Source: Bordetella petrii (lineage in GTDB: Bacteria; Pseudomonadota; Gammaproteobacteria; Burkholderiales; Burkholderiaceae_B). From it: a DNA stretch of 64,000 bases. Under the pieces are notes generated by a model that was not told the origin of the DNA, made no database searches, and was given only the letters and a program-made list of their open reading frames with translations. Of the stretch, positions 6,943 to 19,243 are shown in pieces (the first letter of the stretch is position 1; every line of letters starts with the position of its first letter). The position numbers and the translations under genes were made by a program. The stretch is from positions 1,693,698 to 1,757,697 of the forward strand of contig NZ_JAFMZZ010000001.1 in assembly GCF_017356245.1 (NCBI RefSeq), given 5' to 3'.

Positions 6943-9900
6943 GTGCGCCTGACTCAACTAAAACTCGCCGGCTTCAAATCGTTCGTCGACCCCACCGTCA
7001 TTCCCGTGCCCAGCCAGCTGGTGGGCGTGGTGGGCCCCAACGGTTGCGGCAAATCCAACATCATCGACGCGGTGCGGTGGGTGCTGGGCGAGGCCAAGGC
7101 GTCGGAGCTGCGCGGCGAGTCCATGCAGGACGTCATTTTCAACGGCTCGGGCAACCGCAAGCCGGCGGCGCGCGCTTCGGTCGAAATGGTGTTCGACAAT
7201 TCCGAGGGCCGTGCCGCGGGCCAATGGAGCGCCTATTCCGAGATCGCGGTGCGGCGCGTGCTGACGCGCGACGGCACCAGCAGCTACTACGTCAACAACC
7301 AGCAGGTGCGGCGCCGCGACATCCACGACATTTTCCTGGGCACCGGCCTGGGCGCGCGCGGCTACGCCATCATCGGGCAGGGCATGATCAACCGCCTGAT
7401 CGAGGCGCGGCCCGAAGAACTGCGGGTGTTCCTCGAAGAGGCCGCCGGGGTGTCGCGCTACAAAGAGCGGCGCCGCGAAACCGAAAACCGCCTGTCCGAC
7501 ACGCGCGAGAACCTGACGCGGGTCGAAGACATCCTGCGCGAGCTGGGCTCGCAGCTTGAAAAACTGGAAGCCCAGGCCGAAGTGGCCCGCCAGTACCGCG
7601 AGCTGCAGGCCGATGGCGAAAAGAAGCAGTTCGCGCTCTGGCTGCTGAAAGAAACCGGCGCGCGCGACGAGCGCCAGCGCAAAAACCAGGACATGGCGCA
7701 GGCCCAGACCAACCTCGAAGCCGCCATCGCCAGCCTGCGTTCGGGCGAAGCCGAGCTCGAATCGCGCCGGCAGGCTCATTACGCCGCCGGCGACGCGGTG
7801 CATGCCGCGCAGGGCCAGCTGTACGAGGCCAACGCGCAGGTCAGCCGCCTGGAAGCCGAAATCCGCCATGTGGTCGATTCGCGCAACCGCCTGCAGGCCC
7901 GCCGCGAGCAGCTGCAGCAGCAGATTGCCGAATGGGACACCCAGCAGACTCATTGCGTCGAGCAGATCGCCCAGGCCGAAGACGACCTGGCCACGGGCGC
8001 CGCTCGCACCGAAGAGGCGCGCGCCCGCGCCGAAGAGGCCCAGGCCAGCCTGCCGGCCACCGAGGCCCGCGTGCGCGATGCGGCCGCCTCGCGCGACGAC
8101 ATGCGCGGCTCGCTGGCGCGGGTCGAGCAGAACCTGGCGCTGGCCGCGCAGACCCAGCGCGACGCCGACCGCCAGCTGCAAAACCTGGAACAGCGCCGCG
8201 AGCGCCTGCAGCAAGAACTGCGCGAGCTCCAGGCGCCCGATCCGGTGCGGCTGGAACAGCTGGCGGGCGACCGCGCGCAAGGCGAAGACCAGCTCGAAGA
8301 GGCCCAGCACGAACTGGCCACCCTGGAAGCCCGGGTGCCCGAGGCCGATGCCGAGCGCAGCAGCGCCCACGCGTCGGCCCAGCAAGACGCGCAAAACCTG
8401 GCCCGCCTCGAGGCGCGCCTGGCGGCCCTGGTCAAGCTGCAGGACGACGTGCAGAAGCAGGGCGCGCTGGAACCCTGGCTGGCCAAGCACGAACTGGCCG
8501 GCCTGGGGCGCCTGTGGCAAAAGCTGCACATCGAGCCCGGCTGGGAAAACGCCCTGGAATCGGTGCTGCGCGAGCGCATGGCCGCCATGGAGGTGCGCAA
8601 CCTGGATTGGTCGCGCGCCTTTGCCGAAGACGCGCCGCCGGCCCGCCTGGCGTTCTACCAGGTGCCGGCCGCCGCGCCCGCTCCGGCCGCGCCGCAGGGG
8701 CTGACGCCGCTGGCCAGCCTGCTGCGCATCACCGACCCCGATCTGCGCACGCTGCTCAACGACTGGCTGCGCAACATCTACACCGCCGCCGACCTGGGCC
8801 AGGCTCTGGCCGCGCGCGCCACCCTGCCGGCCGGCGCGGCCTGCGTGGTCAAGGCCGGCCACCTGGTGGACACCCACAGCGTGCGCTTTTATGCGCCCGA
8901 CTCCGAGCAGGCCGGCCTGCTGGCCCGCCAGCAGGAAATCGAGAACCTGCAGCGCGAGATCAAGGCGCAGCAGCTCATTGCCGACCAGGCCCGGGCGGCG
9001 GTGGCGCGCGCCGAGGCCGCCTGGCAGCAGGTGTCGCAAGCGGTGGCGCCGGCCCGCCAGCGCGTGGCCGAGGTCACGCGCCGCGTGCACGACATCCAGC
9101 TCGAACACTCGCGCCTGCAGCAGCAGGCCGAACAGTCCGGCGAACGCGCCGCGCGGCTGCGCCAGGACCTGGAAGAAATCTCCGCCCACGAAGAAGACCT
9201 GCGGGCCACGCGCGAAGAAGCCGAAGCCCGCTTCGAGACGCTGGACGCCGAGCTGGCCGAGCACCAGTCGCGTTTCGCCGATGCCGAGATCGCCGGCGAA
9301 GACCTGGCCGCCCAGGCCGAGGCCGCCCGCGCGAGCCTGCGCGAACTCGAGCGCGCGGCCCAGGAAGCCGAATTCGCCGAGCGCGGCGTGCAGTCGCGCA
9401 TCGCCGACCTGCAGCGCAACCGCCAGCTGGCCGCCGATCAGAGCCAGCGCGCCGTGGTTGAACTCGAACAGTTGCAGGCCGACCTGGCCGAACTCGACGC
9501 CTCGGCCTCGCAGGCCGGCCTGCAAGACGCCCTGGAAGCGCGCGCGGAACGCGAAGAAGCGCTGTCGCGCGCCCGCCAGGAACTCGACAACCTGTCGGCC
9601 CTGCTGCGCGGCGCCGACGAAGAACGCATGCAGCAAGAGCGCGCGCTCGAGCCGCTGCGCGCGCGCATTACCGAACTGCAGCTGCAAGAGCAGGCGGCCC
9701 GCCTGGCCGAAGAGCAGTTCACCGAGCAGCTCAACGCCCGCGAGGTCGACCGCGAGGCGCTGGCCCAAGAGCTCTCGGCCATGCCCGATGAATGGCGGCG
9801 CGCCAATTGGCTGCAGTCCGAAGTCGGGCGCATCTCGCGCCAGATCGATTCGCTGGGTTCGGTGAACCTGGCCGCGCTCGACGAGCTCAACGCCTCGCGC

Positions 9901-10473
9901 GAACGCAAGGAATTCCTCGATTCGCAGCAGCAGGACCTGCTTACCGCCATCGACACCCTGGAAGACGCCATCCGCAAGATCGACCGCGAAACCCGCGAGT
10001 TGCTGCAGGCCACTTTCGACACCGTCAATGGCCATTTCGGCGAACTGTTCCCCAAGCTGTTCGGCGGCGGCGAAGCCAAGCTGACCATGACCGGCGACGA
10101 AATCCTGGATGCGGGCGTGCAGGTCATGGCCCAGCCGCCGGGCAAGCGCAACAGCACCATCCACCTGTTGTCGGGGGGCGAAAAAGCCCTGACCGCCACC
10201 GCGCTGGTGTTCGCGCTGTTCAAACTGAACCCGGCGCCGTTCTGCCTGCTCGACGAAGTCGACGCGCCGCTGGACGACGCCAATACCGAACGCTACGCGA
10301 ACCTGGTCAGCAACATGAGCGAGCAGACCCAGTTCCTGTTCATCTCGCATAACAAGATCGCCATGCAGATGGCCAAGCAACTGGTCGGCGTTACCATGCA
10401 AGAGCAGGGGGTTTCGCGTATCGTTGCCGTAGACATTGATTCGGCCGTGCAAATGGCCGCCGAAGCCGCATAA
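6943..10473 (+). CDS. smc: SMC chromosome segregation ATPase
   Basis: 1176 residues from a GTG start; the frame stays open further upstream, but MRLTQLKLAGFKSF is the conserved SMC N-terminus. Walker A GPNGCGKS is at 31-38, followed by long coiled coil, a hinge around 500-650, a second coiled coil, and the C-terminal half of the ATPase with signature LSGGEKALTATAL and Walker B FCLLDEVDAPLDD. It dimerises through the hinge and, with ScpA/ScpB, compacts and separates daughter chromosomes. No clear ribosome site precedes the GTG. Followed by zipA and ligA in the same direction. Confidence 0.96.
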   Translation: MRLTQLKLAGFKSFVDPTVIPVPSQLVGVVGPNGCGKSNIIDAVRWVLGEAKASELRGESMQDVIFNGSGNRKPAARASVEMVFDNSEGRAAGQWSAYSEIAVRRVLTRDGTSSYYVNNQQVRRRDIHDIFLGTGLGARGYAIIGQGMINRLIEARPEELRVFLEEAAGVSRYKERRRETENRLSDTRENLTRVEDILRELGSQLEKLEAQAEVARQYRELQADGEKKQFALWLLKETGARDERQRKNQDMAQAQTNLEAAIASLRSGEAELESRRQAHYAAGDAVHAAQGQLYEANAQVSRLEAEIRHVVDSRNRLQARREQLQQQIAEWDTQQTHCVEQIAQAEDDLATGAARTEEARARAEEAQASLPATEARVRDAAASRDDMRGSLARVEQNLALAAQTQRDADRQLQNLEQRRERLQQELRELQAPDPVRLEQLAGDRAQGEDQLEEAQHELATLEARVPEADAERSSAHASAQQDAQNLARLEARLAALVKLQDDVQKQGALEPWLAKHELAGLGRLWQKLHIEPGWENALESVLRERMAAMEVRNLDWSRAFAEDAPPARLAFYQVPAAAPAPAAPQGLTPLASLLRITDPDLRTLLNDWLRNIYTAADLGQALAARATLPAGAACVVKAGHLVDTHSVRFYAPDSEQAGLLARQQEIENLQREIKAQQLIADQARAAVARAEAAWQQVSQAVAPARQRVAEVTRRVHDIQLEHSRLQQQAEQSGERAARLRQDLEEISAHEEDLRATREEAEARFETLDAELAEHQSRFADAEIAGEDLAAQAEAARASLRELERAAQEAEFAERGVQSRIADLQRNRQLAADQSQRAVVELEQLQADLAELDASASQAGLQDALEARAEREEALSRARQELDNLSALLRGADEERMQQERALEPLRARITELQLQEQAARLAEEQFTEQLNAREVDREALAQELSAMPDEWRRANWLQSEVGRISRQIDSLGSVNLAALDELNASRERKEFLDSQQQDLLTAIDTLEDAIRKIDRETRELLQATFDTVNGHFGELFPKLFGGGEAKLTMTGDEILDAGVQVMAQPPGKRNSTIHLLSGGEKALTATALVFALFKLNPAPFCLLDEVDAPLDDANTERYANLVSNMSEQTQFLFISHNKIAMQMAKQLVGVTMQEQGVSRIVAVDIDSAVQMAAEAA

Positions 10474-10530
10474 ACCGACCGGGCCTTTAGACCCTAGAAT
10501 GGCGCTGTCTTGCCGGCGCAGGATTGACAC

Positions 10531-13673
<3,143 letters not shown>

Positions 13674-13681
13674 CGGCACAG

Positions 13682-13719
13682 AAAAATGCCCGCCGGGTCG
13701 AAACCCGGCGGGCATTTTT
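13682..13719. terminator. Bidirectional terminator between ligA and par27
   Basis: Perfect 17-bp stem (13682-13698 with 13703-13719) around a CGAA loop, with A-rich left and T-rich right ends so it works in both directions. It lies between converging genes. Confidence 0.92.
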
Positions 13720-13739
13720 TTGCGTGCGTGTAGCGGGCC

Positions 13740-14516
13740 TTACTTGATGGTGGCCTTTTCGCGCAGTTCTTTCTGGTATGCCGTCAGGGTTTGCTGGCGC
13801 AGCATTTCTTCGAGCTGCGGGCGCACCTGGTCGAGCGGCGGGAATTCCACCGGACGGGTGTCTTCGACTTCGATGATGTGCCAGCCGAACTGCGTCTGCA
13901 CCGGCTTGTCGGCCAGTTGGCCCTTCTTCAGGCCGCTGACGGTGTCGGCGAACGGCTTGACGTAGTTGGTGGGCGCAGCCCAGCCCAGGTCGCCGCCCTT
14001 GGCGGCGCTGCCCGGGTCTTTGGAGTTTTTCTTGGCCAGGTCGGCGAACTTGCTTTTGTTGCTCTTGATCTGGGCCAGCAGGTCGTTGGCGGTTTTTTCG
14101 TCTTCGACCAGGATATGGCGAACCTTGTATTCCATCTGGCCGGCCTGCTGCTTCTTGGCCTTGTCGTACTCGGCCTGGATCTGCTGGTCGGTGACGGGGT
14201 GCTTCTGCAGGTAGTCGGCCATCAGGGCGCGCACCAGGATGCCCTGGCGGGCCAGCTCGATTTCGGTCTGGACGTCGGCCTGCTTGGCGACGCCGTCTTT
14301 CTCGGCCGCCTGCACGAAGATCTGGCGGTTGATCATTTCCTGCTTGACCTGTTCGCGCAGCTGCGGCGAGTCGGTGGCACCCTGGCTGACCAGCAGTTTC
14401 ACGAACTGATCGAGGCTTTGTTGCGAAATGGCCTTGCCATTGACGGTGGCGACGTTTTGCGCAAAGGCCGGCAGCGCGACCGCGCAAGCCGCGGCCAGCA
14501 TCACGATGCGTTTCAT
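13740..14516 (-). CDS. par27: Periplasmic parvulin-type peptidyl-prolyl isomerase (Par27-like)
   Basis: 258 residues with a signal peptide ending PAFA before QNVATVNG. N- and C-terminal helical chaperone parts flank a single parvulin domain at about 130-225 (KVRHILVEDE ... FADLAKKNSKDPGSAAKGGDLG ... QFGWHIIEVED). Size and layout match the Par27 chaperone described from B. pertussis, which assists outer-membrane protein passage through the periplasm. It is last in a leftward series msrB-yciB-bolA-par27 with a 9-bp gap to bolA and ends at a strong terminator. The symbol is by resemblance. Confidence 0.9.
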   Translation of the reverse strand: MKRIVMLAAACAVALPAFAQNVATVNGKAISQQSLDQFVKLLVSQGATDSPQLREQVKQEMINRQIFVQAAEKDGVAKQADVQTEIELARQGILVRALMADYLQKHPVTDQQIQAEYDKAKKQQAGQMEYKVRHILVEDEKTANDLLAQIKSNKSKFADLAKKNSKDPGSAAKGGDLGWAAPTNYVKPFADTVSGLKKGQLADKPVQTQFGWHIIEVEDTRPVEFPPLDQVRPQLEEMLRQQTLTAYQKELREKATIK

Positions 14517-14525
14517 GGATTTCCT

Positions 14526-14804
14526 TTAGGGGTTTGACTTGGGAGCTTGGGCATCGAGCGCAAGCGCATGAACGGGATGGGGGATCAAATCGTGCAAAAG
14601 ATCATACACCAGGCGATGGCGGGCAACCGGCGACAGGCCGGTGAAACGGGCTGCCACGATATGCACATGGTAATGGCCCGCGCCGCCTTGCGCGCCGGCG
14701 TGCCCGGCATGCAGGTGGGAGTCGTCGCGGATGTCGAGGACAACGGGGTCCAGCGCGGCCAGGCGCGCGCGTATCAGGGCAATGCGGTCGGTATCGTCGG
14801 GCAT
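14526..14804 (-). CDS. bolA: BolA-family protein
   Basis: 92 residues with the BolA signature: HLHAGHAG in the first half and the ARFTGLSPVARHRLVYDLL block in the second. BolA proteins work with monothiol glutaredoxins in iron-sulfur trafficking and some bind DNA. Sits 25 bp after yciB. Confidence 0.93.
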   Translation of the reverse strand: MPDDTDRIALIRARLAALDPVVLDIRDDSHLHAGHAGAQGGAGHYHVHIVAARFTGLSPVARHRLVYDLLHDLIPHPVHALALDAQAPKSNP

Positions 14805-14829
14805 GGGCGGGATGCGGGAAACAGGCGGG

Positions 14830-15405
14830 TCAGTCTTTGCCGGCGTCGTTGCCGGCCTCGGGTTGGCGCGGCTGCTGCATATGGCGGCCCAGCCACAGCG
14901 ACTGGCCGATCACGAAGGCCAGCAGCAGGCCCATCAGGCCGAACACCTTGAAGTTGACCCATTGCGATTCGGTGAAATGGCCGGAAAAGGCCACATACAG
15001 ATTGACGGCGCCGGCGGCCAGGAAGAACAGCGCCCAGCTGAGGTTGAGCTTGTCCCAGGCGGCATCGGGCAGTTCGATTTGCGTGCCCAGCAGGCGCCGC
15101 ATCAGGTTGCGCTTGAACAGTACGCGCGCGCCCAGCAGGGCGCCGCCGAACAGCCAGTACAGCACTGTGGGCTTCCATTTGATGAAGACATCGCTGTGCA
15201 GCCAGAGCGTGGCGCCGCCGAAGATGACGATGACCGACAGGTTGATCCAGTGCGTGGCCTCGATGCGCTTGCCGGTGGCCCGCAGCCAGATGAACTGCGC
15301 CACCGAGGCGGCGATGGCCACGGCCGTGGCGGTGTAGATATCGGCGAACCGGTACGCGATGAAGAAAAGGATCAGCGGGAACAGGTCGAGCAGGAATTTC
15401 TTCAT
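14830..15405 (-). CDS. yciB: YciB/IspZ inner-membrane septation protein
   Basis: 191 residues with about five hydrophobic helices, beginning MKKFLLDLFPLILFFIAYRF and containing the family stretch NLYVAFSGHFTESQWVNFKVFG. Involved in cell-envelope integrity and septation through undefined chemistry. The ATG follows the msrB stop directly (TGAATG). Confidence 0.94.
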   Translation of the reverse strand: MKKFLLDLFPLILFFIAYRFADIYTATAVAIAASVAQFIWLRATGKRIEATHWINLSVIVIFGGATLWLHSDVFIKWKPTVLYWLFGGALLGARVLFKRNLMRRLLGTQIELPDAAWDKLNLSWALFFLAAGAVNLYVAFSGHFTESQWVNFKVFGLMGLLLAFVIGQSLWLGRHMQQPRQPEAGNDAGKD

Positions 15406-15804
15406 TCAGTCTTCAAGCGGTTCGAATTTGAGCGACACCGAGTTGATGCAATAGCGCAGGCCGGTGGGTTCGGGGCCGTCGGGGAAGACGTGGCCCAGGT
15501 GGGCGTCGCAGATGTTGCACAGTACTTCGGTGCGGACCATGCCGTGCGTAGTGTCTTGCTCTTCGCGCACGCGCGCGGGGTCGAGCGGCTCGAAGTAGCT
15601 GGGCCAGCCGCAGCCGGCATCGAATTTGGTGTCGGAGGCGAACAGCGGGGTGCCGCAGCCCACGCAGCGGTAGATGCCGTGGGTGGTGGTGTTCCAGTAG
15701 CGGCCCGTGAAGGGACGCTCGGTGCCTTTTTGGCGCGCCACGGCGTATTCTTCGGGGGTCAGTTGGGTACGCCATTCGGCGTCGGTTTTGCGTACTTTTT
15801 CCAT
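15406..15804 (-). CDS. msrB: MsrB peptide-methionine (R)-S-oxide reductase
   Basis: 132 residues from ATG 15802-15804; the frame is open upstream but [20 protein letters not shown] is the conserved start. Zinc-binding CxxC pairs are in CVGCGTPLF and CNICDAHLG; the catalytic cysteine is in [11 protein letters not shown]. Repairs R-methionine sulfoxide in cytoplasmic proteins, complementing the periplasmic MsrPQ system encoded near 59 kb. First gene of the msrB-yciB-bolA-par27 series. Confidence 0.96.
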   Translation of the reverse strand: MEKVRKTDAEWRTQLTPEEYAVARQKGTERPFTGRYWNTTTHGIYRCVGCGTPLFASDTKFDAGCGWPSYFEPLDPARVREEQDTTHGMVRTEVLCNICDAHLGHVFPDGPEPTGLRYCINSVSLKFEPLED

Positions 15805-15856
15805 ATGCACTATTGGAGTCCCGCTCCGTGAAATGGTTCGGGCATAATCCCGCCCC

Positions 15857-16534
15857 ATGTTAATCGAGTTTGACCAGGCGGTTGTGGCCACGCCGCATTC
15901 CCAGGCGCTCAAGGGGGTCAGCCTGACCCTCTCGCAGCGCCGCGTCGGCGTGGTCGGCCCGAACGGGGCCGGCAAAAGCACCCTGGCCAAGCTGCTGAAC
16001 GGCCTGGTGCTGCCCACCTCGGGCCGGGTACTGGTCGACGGCCTGGATACCCGCCGCGACCCGAAGGCGGTGCGCCGGCGGGTGGGGTTCGTGTTCCAGA
16101 ACCCCGAAAATCAGATCGTTTACCCCATCGTACGCGAAGACCTGGCTTTCGGGCTGAAATCGCTGGGCCTGGGGGCGGCCGAATGCGCGCGCCGGGTCGG
16201 CGCCCGCCTGGACGAACTGGGCGTGGCCCACCTGGCCGACCGGGCCAGCCACACGCTGTCGGGCGGCGAGTGCCAGCTGGTGGCGCTTGCTTCGGTGCTG
16301 GTAATGGAGCCGGCCATGGTGGTGTTCGACGAGCCCACCACCCAGCTCGACCTGCGCAACCGCAACCGCGTGGCCCGGGCCATCGCCGCGCTGGACCGCC
16401 CGGCGCTGGTGGTCAGCCACGATCTTGAACTGCTGCACGATTTCGACCGCGTGCTGGTCGTGGCCGACGGCCGCATTGCCGCCGACGATGCGCCCGGCCC
16501 CGCGCTGCGGTGGTACCGCGAGCACTGCGCATGA
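15857..16534 (+). CDS. bioM: BioM, ATPase of the ECF biotin transporter
   Basis: 225-residue CbiO-type ATPase: Walker [11 protein letters not shown]-loop [13 protein letters not shown] (the QNP motif typical of ECF ATPases), signature LSGGE, Walker B VVFDEPT, switch histidine in VVSHDLELL. Powers biotin uptake with BioN and BioY. The stop overlaps the bioN start (ATGA). Substrate assignment comes from bioY two genes on. No BirA- or BioR-type operator seen in the 52 bp before it. Confidence 0.93.
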   Translation: MLIEFDQAVVATPHSQALKGVSLTLSQRRVGVVGPNGAGKSTLAKLLNGLVLPTSGRVLVDGLDTRRDPKAVRRRVGFVFQNPENQIVYPIVREDLAFGLKSLGLGAAECARRVGARLDELGVAHLADRASHTLSGGECQLVALASVLVMEPAMVVFDEPTTQLDLRNRNRVARAIAALDRPALVVSHDLELLHDFDRVLVVADGRIAADDAPGPALRWYREHCA

Positions 16535-17127
16535 TGATCGAACCCCTGTATATCAATGGGGCCAGCCCGCTGCACCGGCTGCCGGCCGCCCTGAAGCTGG
16601 CGCTGCTGGTGGCGGCCGGGGCCGGCCTGGTCGCGGTGCGCGATGTGCGCTGGCTGGGCCTGGCGGCGGCGCTGGCGGCGCTGCTGGTCTGGTCCTCCGG
16701 CGTGGGCGCGGCCGCCCTGTGGCGCCAATTGCGCGGCCTGCTGTGGGCGCTGGCGGCCATCGGCATCTTCGCCGCGGCCTTCCAGGGCTGGCTGGCGGCC
16801 GCTGCGGTGCTGCTGCGCATAACCGCCCTGGTGGGCCTGGCCCTGGCGGTGACATTGTCCACCCGCAGCTCCGACCTGATCGCCGTCTGCGAACGGGCCT
16901 TGCGGCCCCTGCAGCGCCTGGGGCTGCTGGACGCCGGCAAGGTGGCCCTGGCGCTGGCCCTGGCGCTGCGCTTCGTGCCCGAGATCTGGCGCCACTACCA
17001 GGAAATCCGCGAAGCCCAGGCCGCGCGCGGCCTGGGCCGGCATCCGCTGGCATTGATCGTGCCGCTGGTCGTGCGTACGCTCAAGCGGGCCGAGCAGGTG
17101 GCCCAGGCCATCGACGCGCGCAGCTGA
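16531..17127 (+). CDS. bioN: BioN, transmembrane T component of the ECF biotin transporter
   Basis: 198 residues, CbiQ-type permease with several helices and the conserved C-terminal coupling segment (ALRFVPEIWRHYQEIREAQAARG) that contacts the ATPase. Start at ATG 16531, overlapping the bioM stop by four bases. Confidence 0.92.
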   Translation: MMIEPLYINGASPLHRLPAALKLALLVAAGAGLVAVRDVRWLGLAAALAALLVWSSGVGAAALWRQLRGLLWALAAIGIFAAAFQGWLAAAAVLLRITALVGLALAVTLSTRSSDLIAVCERALRPLQRLGLLDAGKVALALALALRFVPEIWRHYQEIREAQAARGLGRHPLALIVPLVVRTLKRAEQVAQAIDARS

Positions 17128-17170
17128 GGCGCGCCCGTCTTCCCCCGACGATTTTCCCCAGGAGCCTTCA

Positions 17171-17734
17171 ATGAAGACCCGAGACACCGTGCTGATCGCG
17201 TTGTTCGCCGCGCTGATCGTCGTGCTGAGCCTGATGCCGCCGATTCCGCTGCCGGCCATTCCCGTGCCCGTCACCCTGCAGACGCTGGGCACCATGCTGG
17301 CCGGCGCCATGCTGGGGCCGCTGCGCGGCGGGCTGGCCTGCCTGCTGTACCTGCTGCTGGCCGCCATCGGCCTGCCGGTGCTGCCGGGCGGGCGGGGCGG
17401 GCTGGGGGTGTTCTTCGGACCCACCGGCGGCTTCCTGGTGGGCATGGCGCTGGGCGCCTGCGTGACGGGCTGGCTGGCGCGCCGGGCCGTCCTGCGGGCC
17501 CGCAACGCCGGGCTGGCGGTGGCGGGCTATGTGGCCGCCTGCGTGGTGGGCGGCATCGCGGTAGTCTACGCGGTGGGCATCCCGTGGCTGGCCGTGGTCA
17601 CGCAGATGGAATGGGGCAAGGCGGCGCTGGCCGTGGCGGCGTTCGTGCCCGGCGACCTGGTCAAGGCGGTGGTGGCAGCCTGGGTGGCCTGGCGGGTCGA
17701 GCGGGTGTGGCCCGTGCTTCGGGAATCCCCTTAA
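17171..17734 (+). CDS. bioY: BioY, biotin-binding S component
   Basis: 187 residues, about six helices, with the family block PVPVTLQTLGTMLAGAMLGPLRG and the GGRGGLGVFFGPTGGFL signature. Binds biotin with high affinity in the membrane. An AGGAG site precedes the ATG. The bioM-bioN-bioY order makes a complete tripartite system; BioY can also act alone in some bacteria. Confidence 0.95.
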   Translation: MKTRDTVLIALFAALIVVLSLMPPIPLPAIPVPVTLQTLGTMLAGAMLGPLRGGLACLLYLLLAAIGLPVLPGGRGGLGVFFGPTGGFLVGMALGACVTGWLARRAVLRARNAGLAVAGYVAACVVGGIAVVYAVGIPWLAVVTQMEWGKAALAVAAFVPGDLVKAVVAAWVAWRVERVWPVLRESP

Positions 17735-17791
17735 TGACGCATACGGCCAAGTTCGGCAAGATTTGTTAATGTCAAATGCGTTCGATTCTTG

Positions 17792-17850
17792 CGTGACTGA
17801 ACTAGGGAAGTCACGGGGGTTTATTTGAAGGGTATTTGATACACTTCAAA
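17792..17850. promoter_or_regulatory. Regulatory region upstream of livK with two inverted repeats
   Basis: In the AT-rich 205-bp gap after bioY. First repeat: CGTGACT (17792-17798), 10-base spacer, AGTCACG (17809-17815). Second repeat: TTTGAAG (17824-17830), 13-base spacer, CTTCAAA (17844-17850). TAATAT follows at 17854-17859 and could be a -10 box. The arms are perfect and the sequences unrelated, suggesting two different regulators, or one operator plus a stem. No regulator gene is adjacent. Confidence 0.45.
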
Positions 17851-17939
17851 CGCTAATATTGATTTTTCTGTATGACGTTCAACCGGGCCCGCCATCCCCA
17901 TACGGGGCAAGAACAAGGGCCCACACAGGAGACAACAAC

Positions 17940-19106
17940 ATGACGCGCAAGCATTCCGGCTTGTCTGCGGCCGCCGCGGCCGTTGCCCTGAGCCTTCCGC
18001 TGCTCGCCAGTGCGCAGGTCAAGGTGGGTGTCACCATCGCCAGCACCGGCCCCGCCGCTTCGCTGGGCATCCCCGAACGCAACACGGTGAGCCTGCTGCC
18101 CACCGAGGTGGCCGGCCAGAAAATCGAGTGGATCGTGCTGGACGACGCCACCGACACGACTCAGGCCGTGAAGAACTCGCGCAAGCTGGTGTCCGACGAC
18201 AAGGTCGACGTGCTGGTCGGCACCTCCATCACGCCGGGCTCGCTGGCCATGGTGGACGTGGCGGCCGAGGCCAAGGTGCCGATGATCAGCGTTGCCGCCA
18301 GCGCCAAGATCGTCGAGCCGGTCGATGACAAGCGCCGCTGGGTATTCAAGACCCCGCAGAATGATGCGCTGATGGCCAGCGCGCTGGCTGACGCCATGGC
18401 CAAGGGCAAGATCAAGACCCTGGGCTTCATCGGGTTCGCCGACGCCTACGGCGACAGCTGGCTGGCCGTGATGCGCGACGCCGTCAAGGGCAAGGGCATC
18501 GAGATCACCGCGGTCGAAAAATACGGCCGTACCGACACCAGCGTGACCGGCCAGGTGCTCAAGCTGATCAGCGCCAAGCCGGACGCGATCCTGATCGCCG
18601 GCGCGGGTACGCCGTCGGCGCTGCCGCAGAAAGAACTGCGCGCGCGCAATTACCAGGGCATCATCTACCAGACCCACGGCGCGGCCAATAACGACGTGCT
18701 GCGTGTCTGCGGCAAAGACTGCGAAGGCATGCTGCTGCCCGCCGGCCCGCTGCTGGTGGCCGAACAGCTGCCCGACAGCAACCCGGTGAAGAATTCGGCG
18801 CTGGCCTACACCAAGGCCTACGAGGCCAAGTACGGCGACGGTTCCACCAACACGTTCGGCGGCCATATGTGGGACGCCGGCCAGCTGATCGTGCACGCCG
18901 TGCCGGTGGCGCTCAAGAGCGGCGCCAAGCCGGGCACGCCGGAATTCCGCGCCGCCATGCGCGATGCGCTGGAAGGCATCAAGAACCTGCCCGCTTCGCA
19001 GGGCGTGTTCAACATGAGCCCCACCGACCACGCCGGCTTCGACGAGCGCGCGCGCGTCATGGTGAAGGTCGAGAAGGGCAAGTGGGTGTACCAGCCCAAC
19101 CTGTAA
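17940..19106 (+). CDS. livK: Branched-chain amino acid type ABC transporter, periplasmic binding protein
   Basis: 388 residues from ATG 17940, supported by AGGAG; the frame stays open upstream. Signal peptide ends LLASA before QVKVGVTIASTGPAASLG. Type I periplasmic binding fold of the LivK/Leu-Ile-Val class. First gene of a complete transporter: binding protein, permease, fused permease-ATPase and second ATPase. The real ligand could be an amino acid, amide or aromatic acid, since this family is broad. Confidence 0.9.
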   Translation: MTRKHSGLSAAAAAVALSLPLLASAQVKVGVTIASTGPAASLGIPERNTVSLLPTEVAGQKIEWIVLDDATDTTQAVKNSRKLVSDDKVDVLVGTSITPGSLAMVDVAAEAKVPMISVAASAKIVEPVDDKRRWVFKTPQNDALMASALADAMAKGKIKTLGFIGFADAYGDSWLAVMRDAVKGKGIEITAVEKYGRTDTSVTGQVLKLISAKPDAILIAGAGTPSALPQKELRARNYQGIIYQTHGAANNDVLRVCGKDCEGMLLPAGPLLVAEQLPDSNPVKNSALAYTKAYEAKYGDGSTNTFGGHMWDAGQLIVHAVPVALKSGAKPGTPEFRAAMRDALEGIKNLPASQGVFNMSPTDHAGFDERARVMVKVEKGKWVYQPNL

Positions 19107-19152
19107 GCCTCATGCCGCCGGCGAGGCTGCCCAGCCCGCCGGCATCACCACG

Positions 19153-19172
19153 CACCGGCCGCCAGGCCGGTG
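19153..19172. other. Stem-loop in the livK-livH gap
   Basis: CACCGGCC (19153-19160), loop GCCA, GGCCGGTG (19165-19172): perfect 8-bp stem without a U-tract. A further GC-rich hairpin around ATTGCC...GGCAAT lies about 20 bases downstream. Such structures often protect the 3' end of binding-protein mRNA and reduce expression of the permease genes; that role is inferred. Confidence 0.5.
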
Positions 19173-19243
19173 TGTCGCATTCGCAGCATTGCCCCGCCGG
19201 CGGCGCCGGCAATGCCAAGGCATCCCCTTAAGGTAGTGGTTCG

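Noticed and set aside
15805..15856. Biotin repressor site before bioM
   Set aside because: Neither a BirA-type nor a BioR-type palindrome is present in the 52-bp gap.
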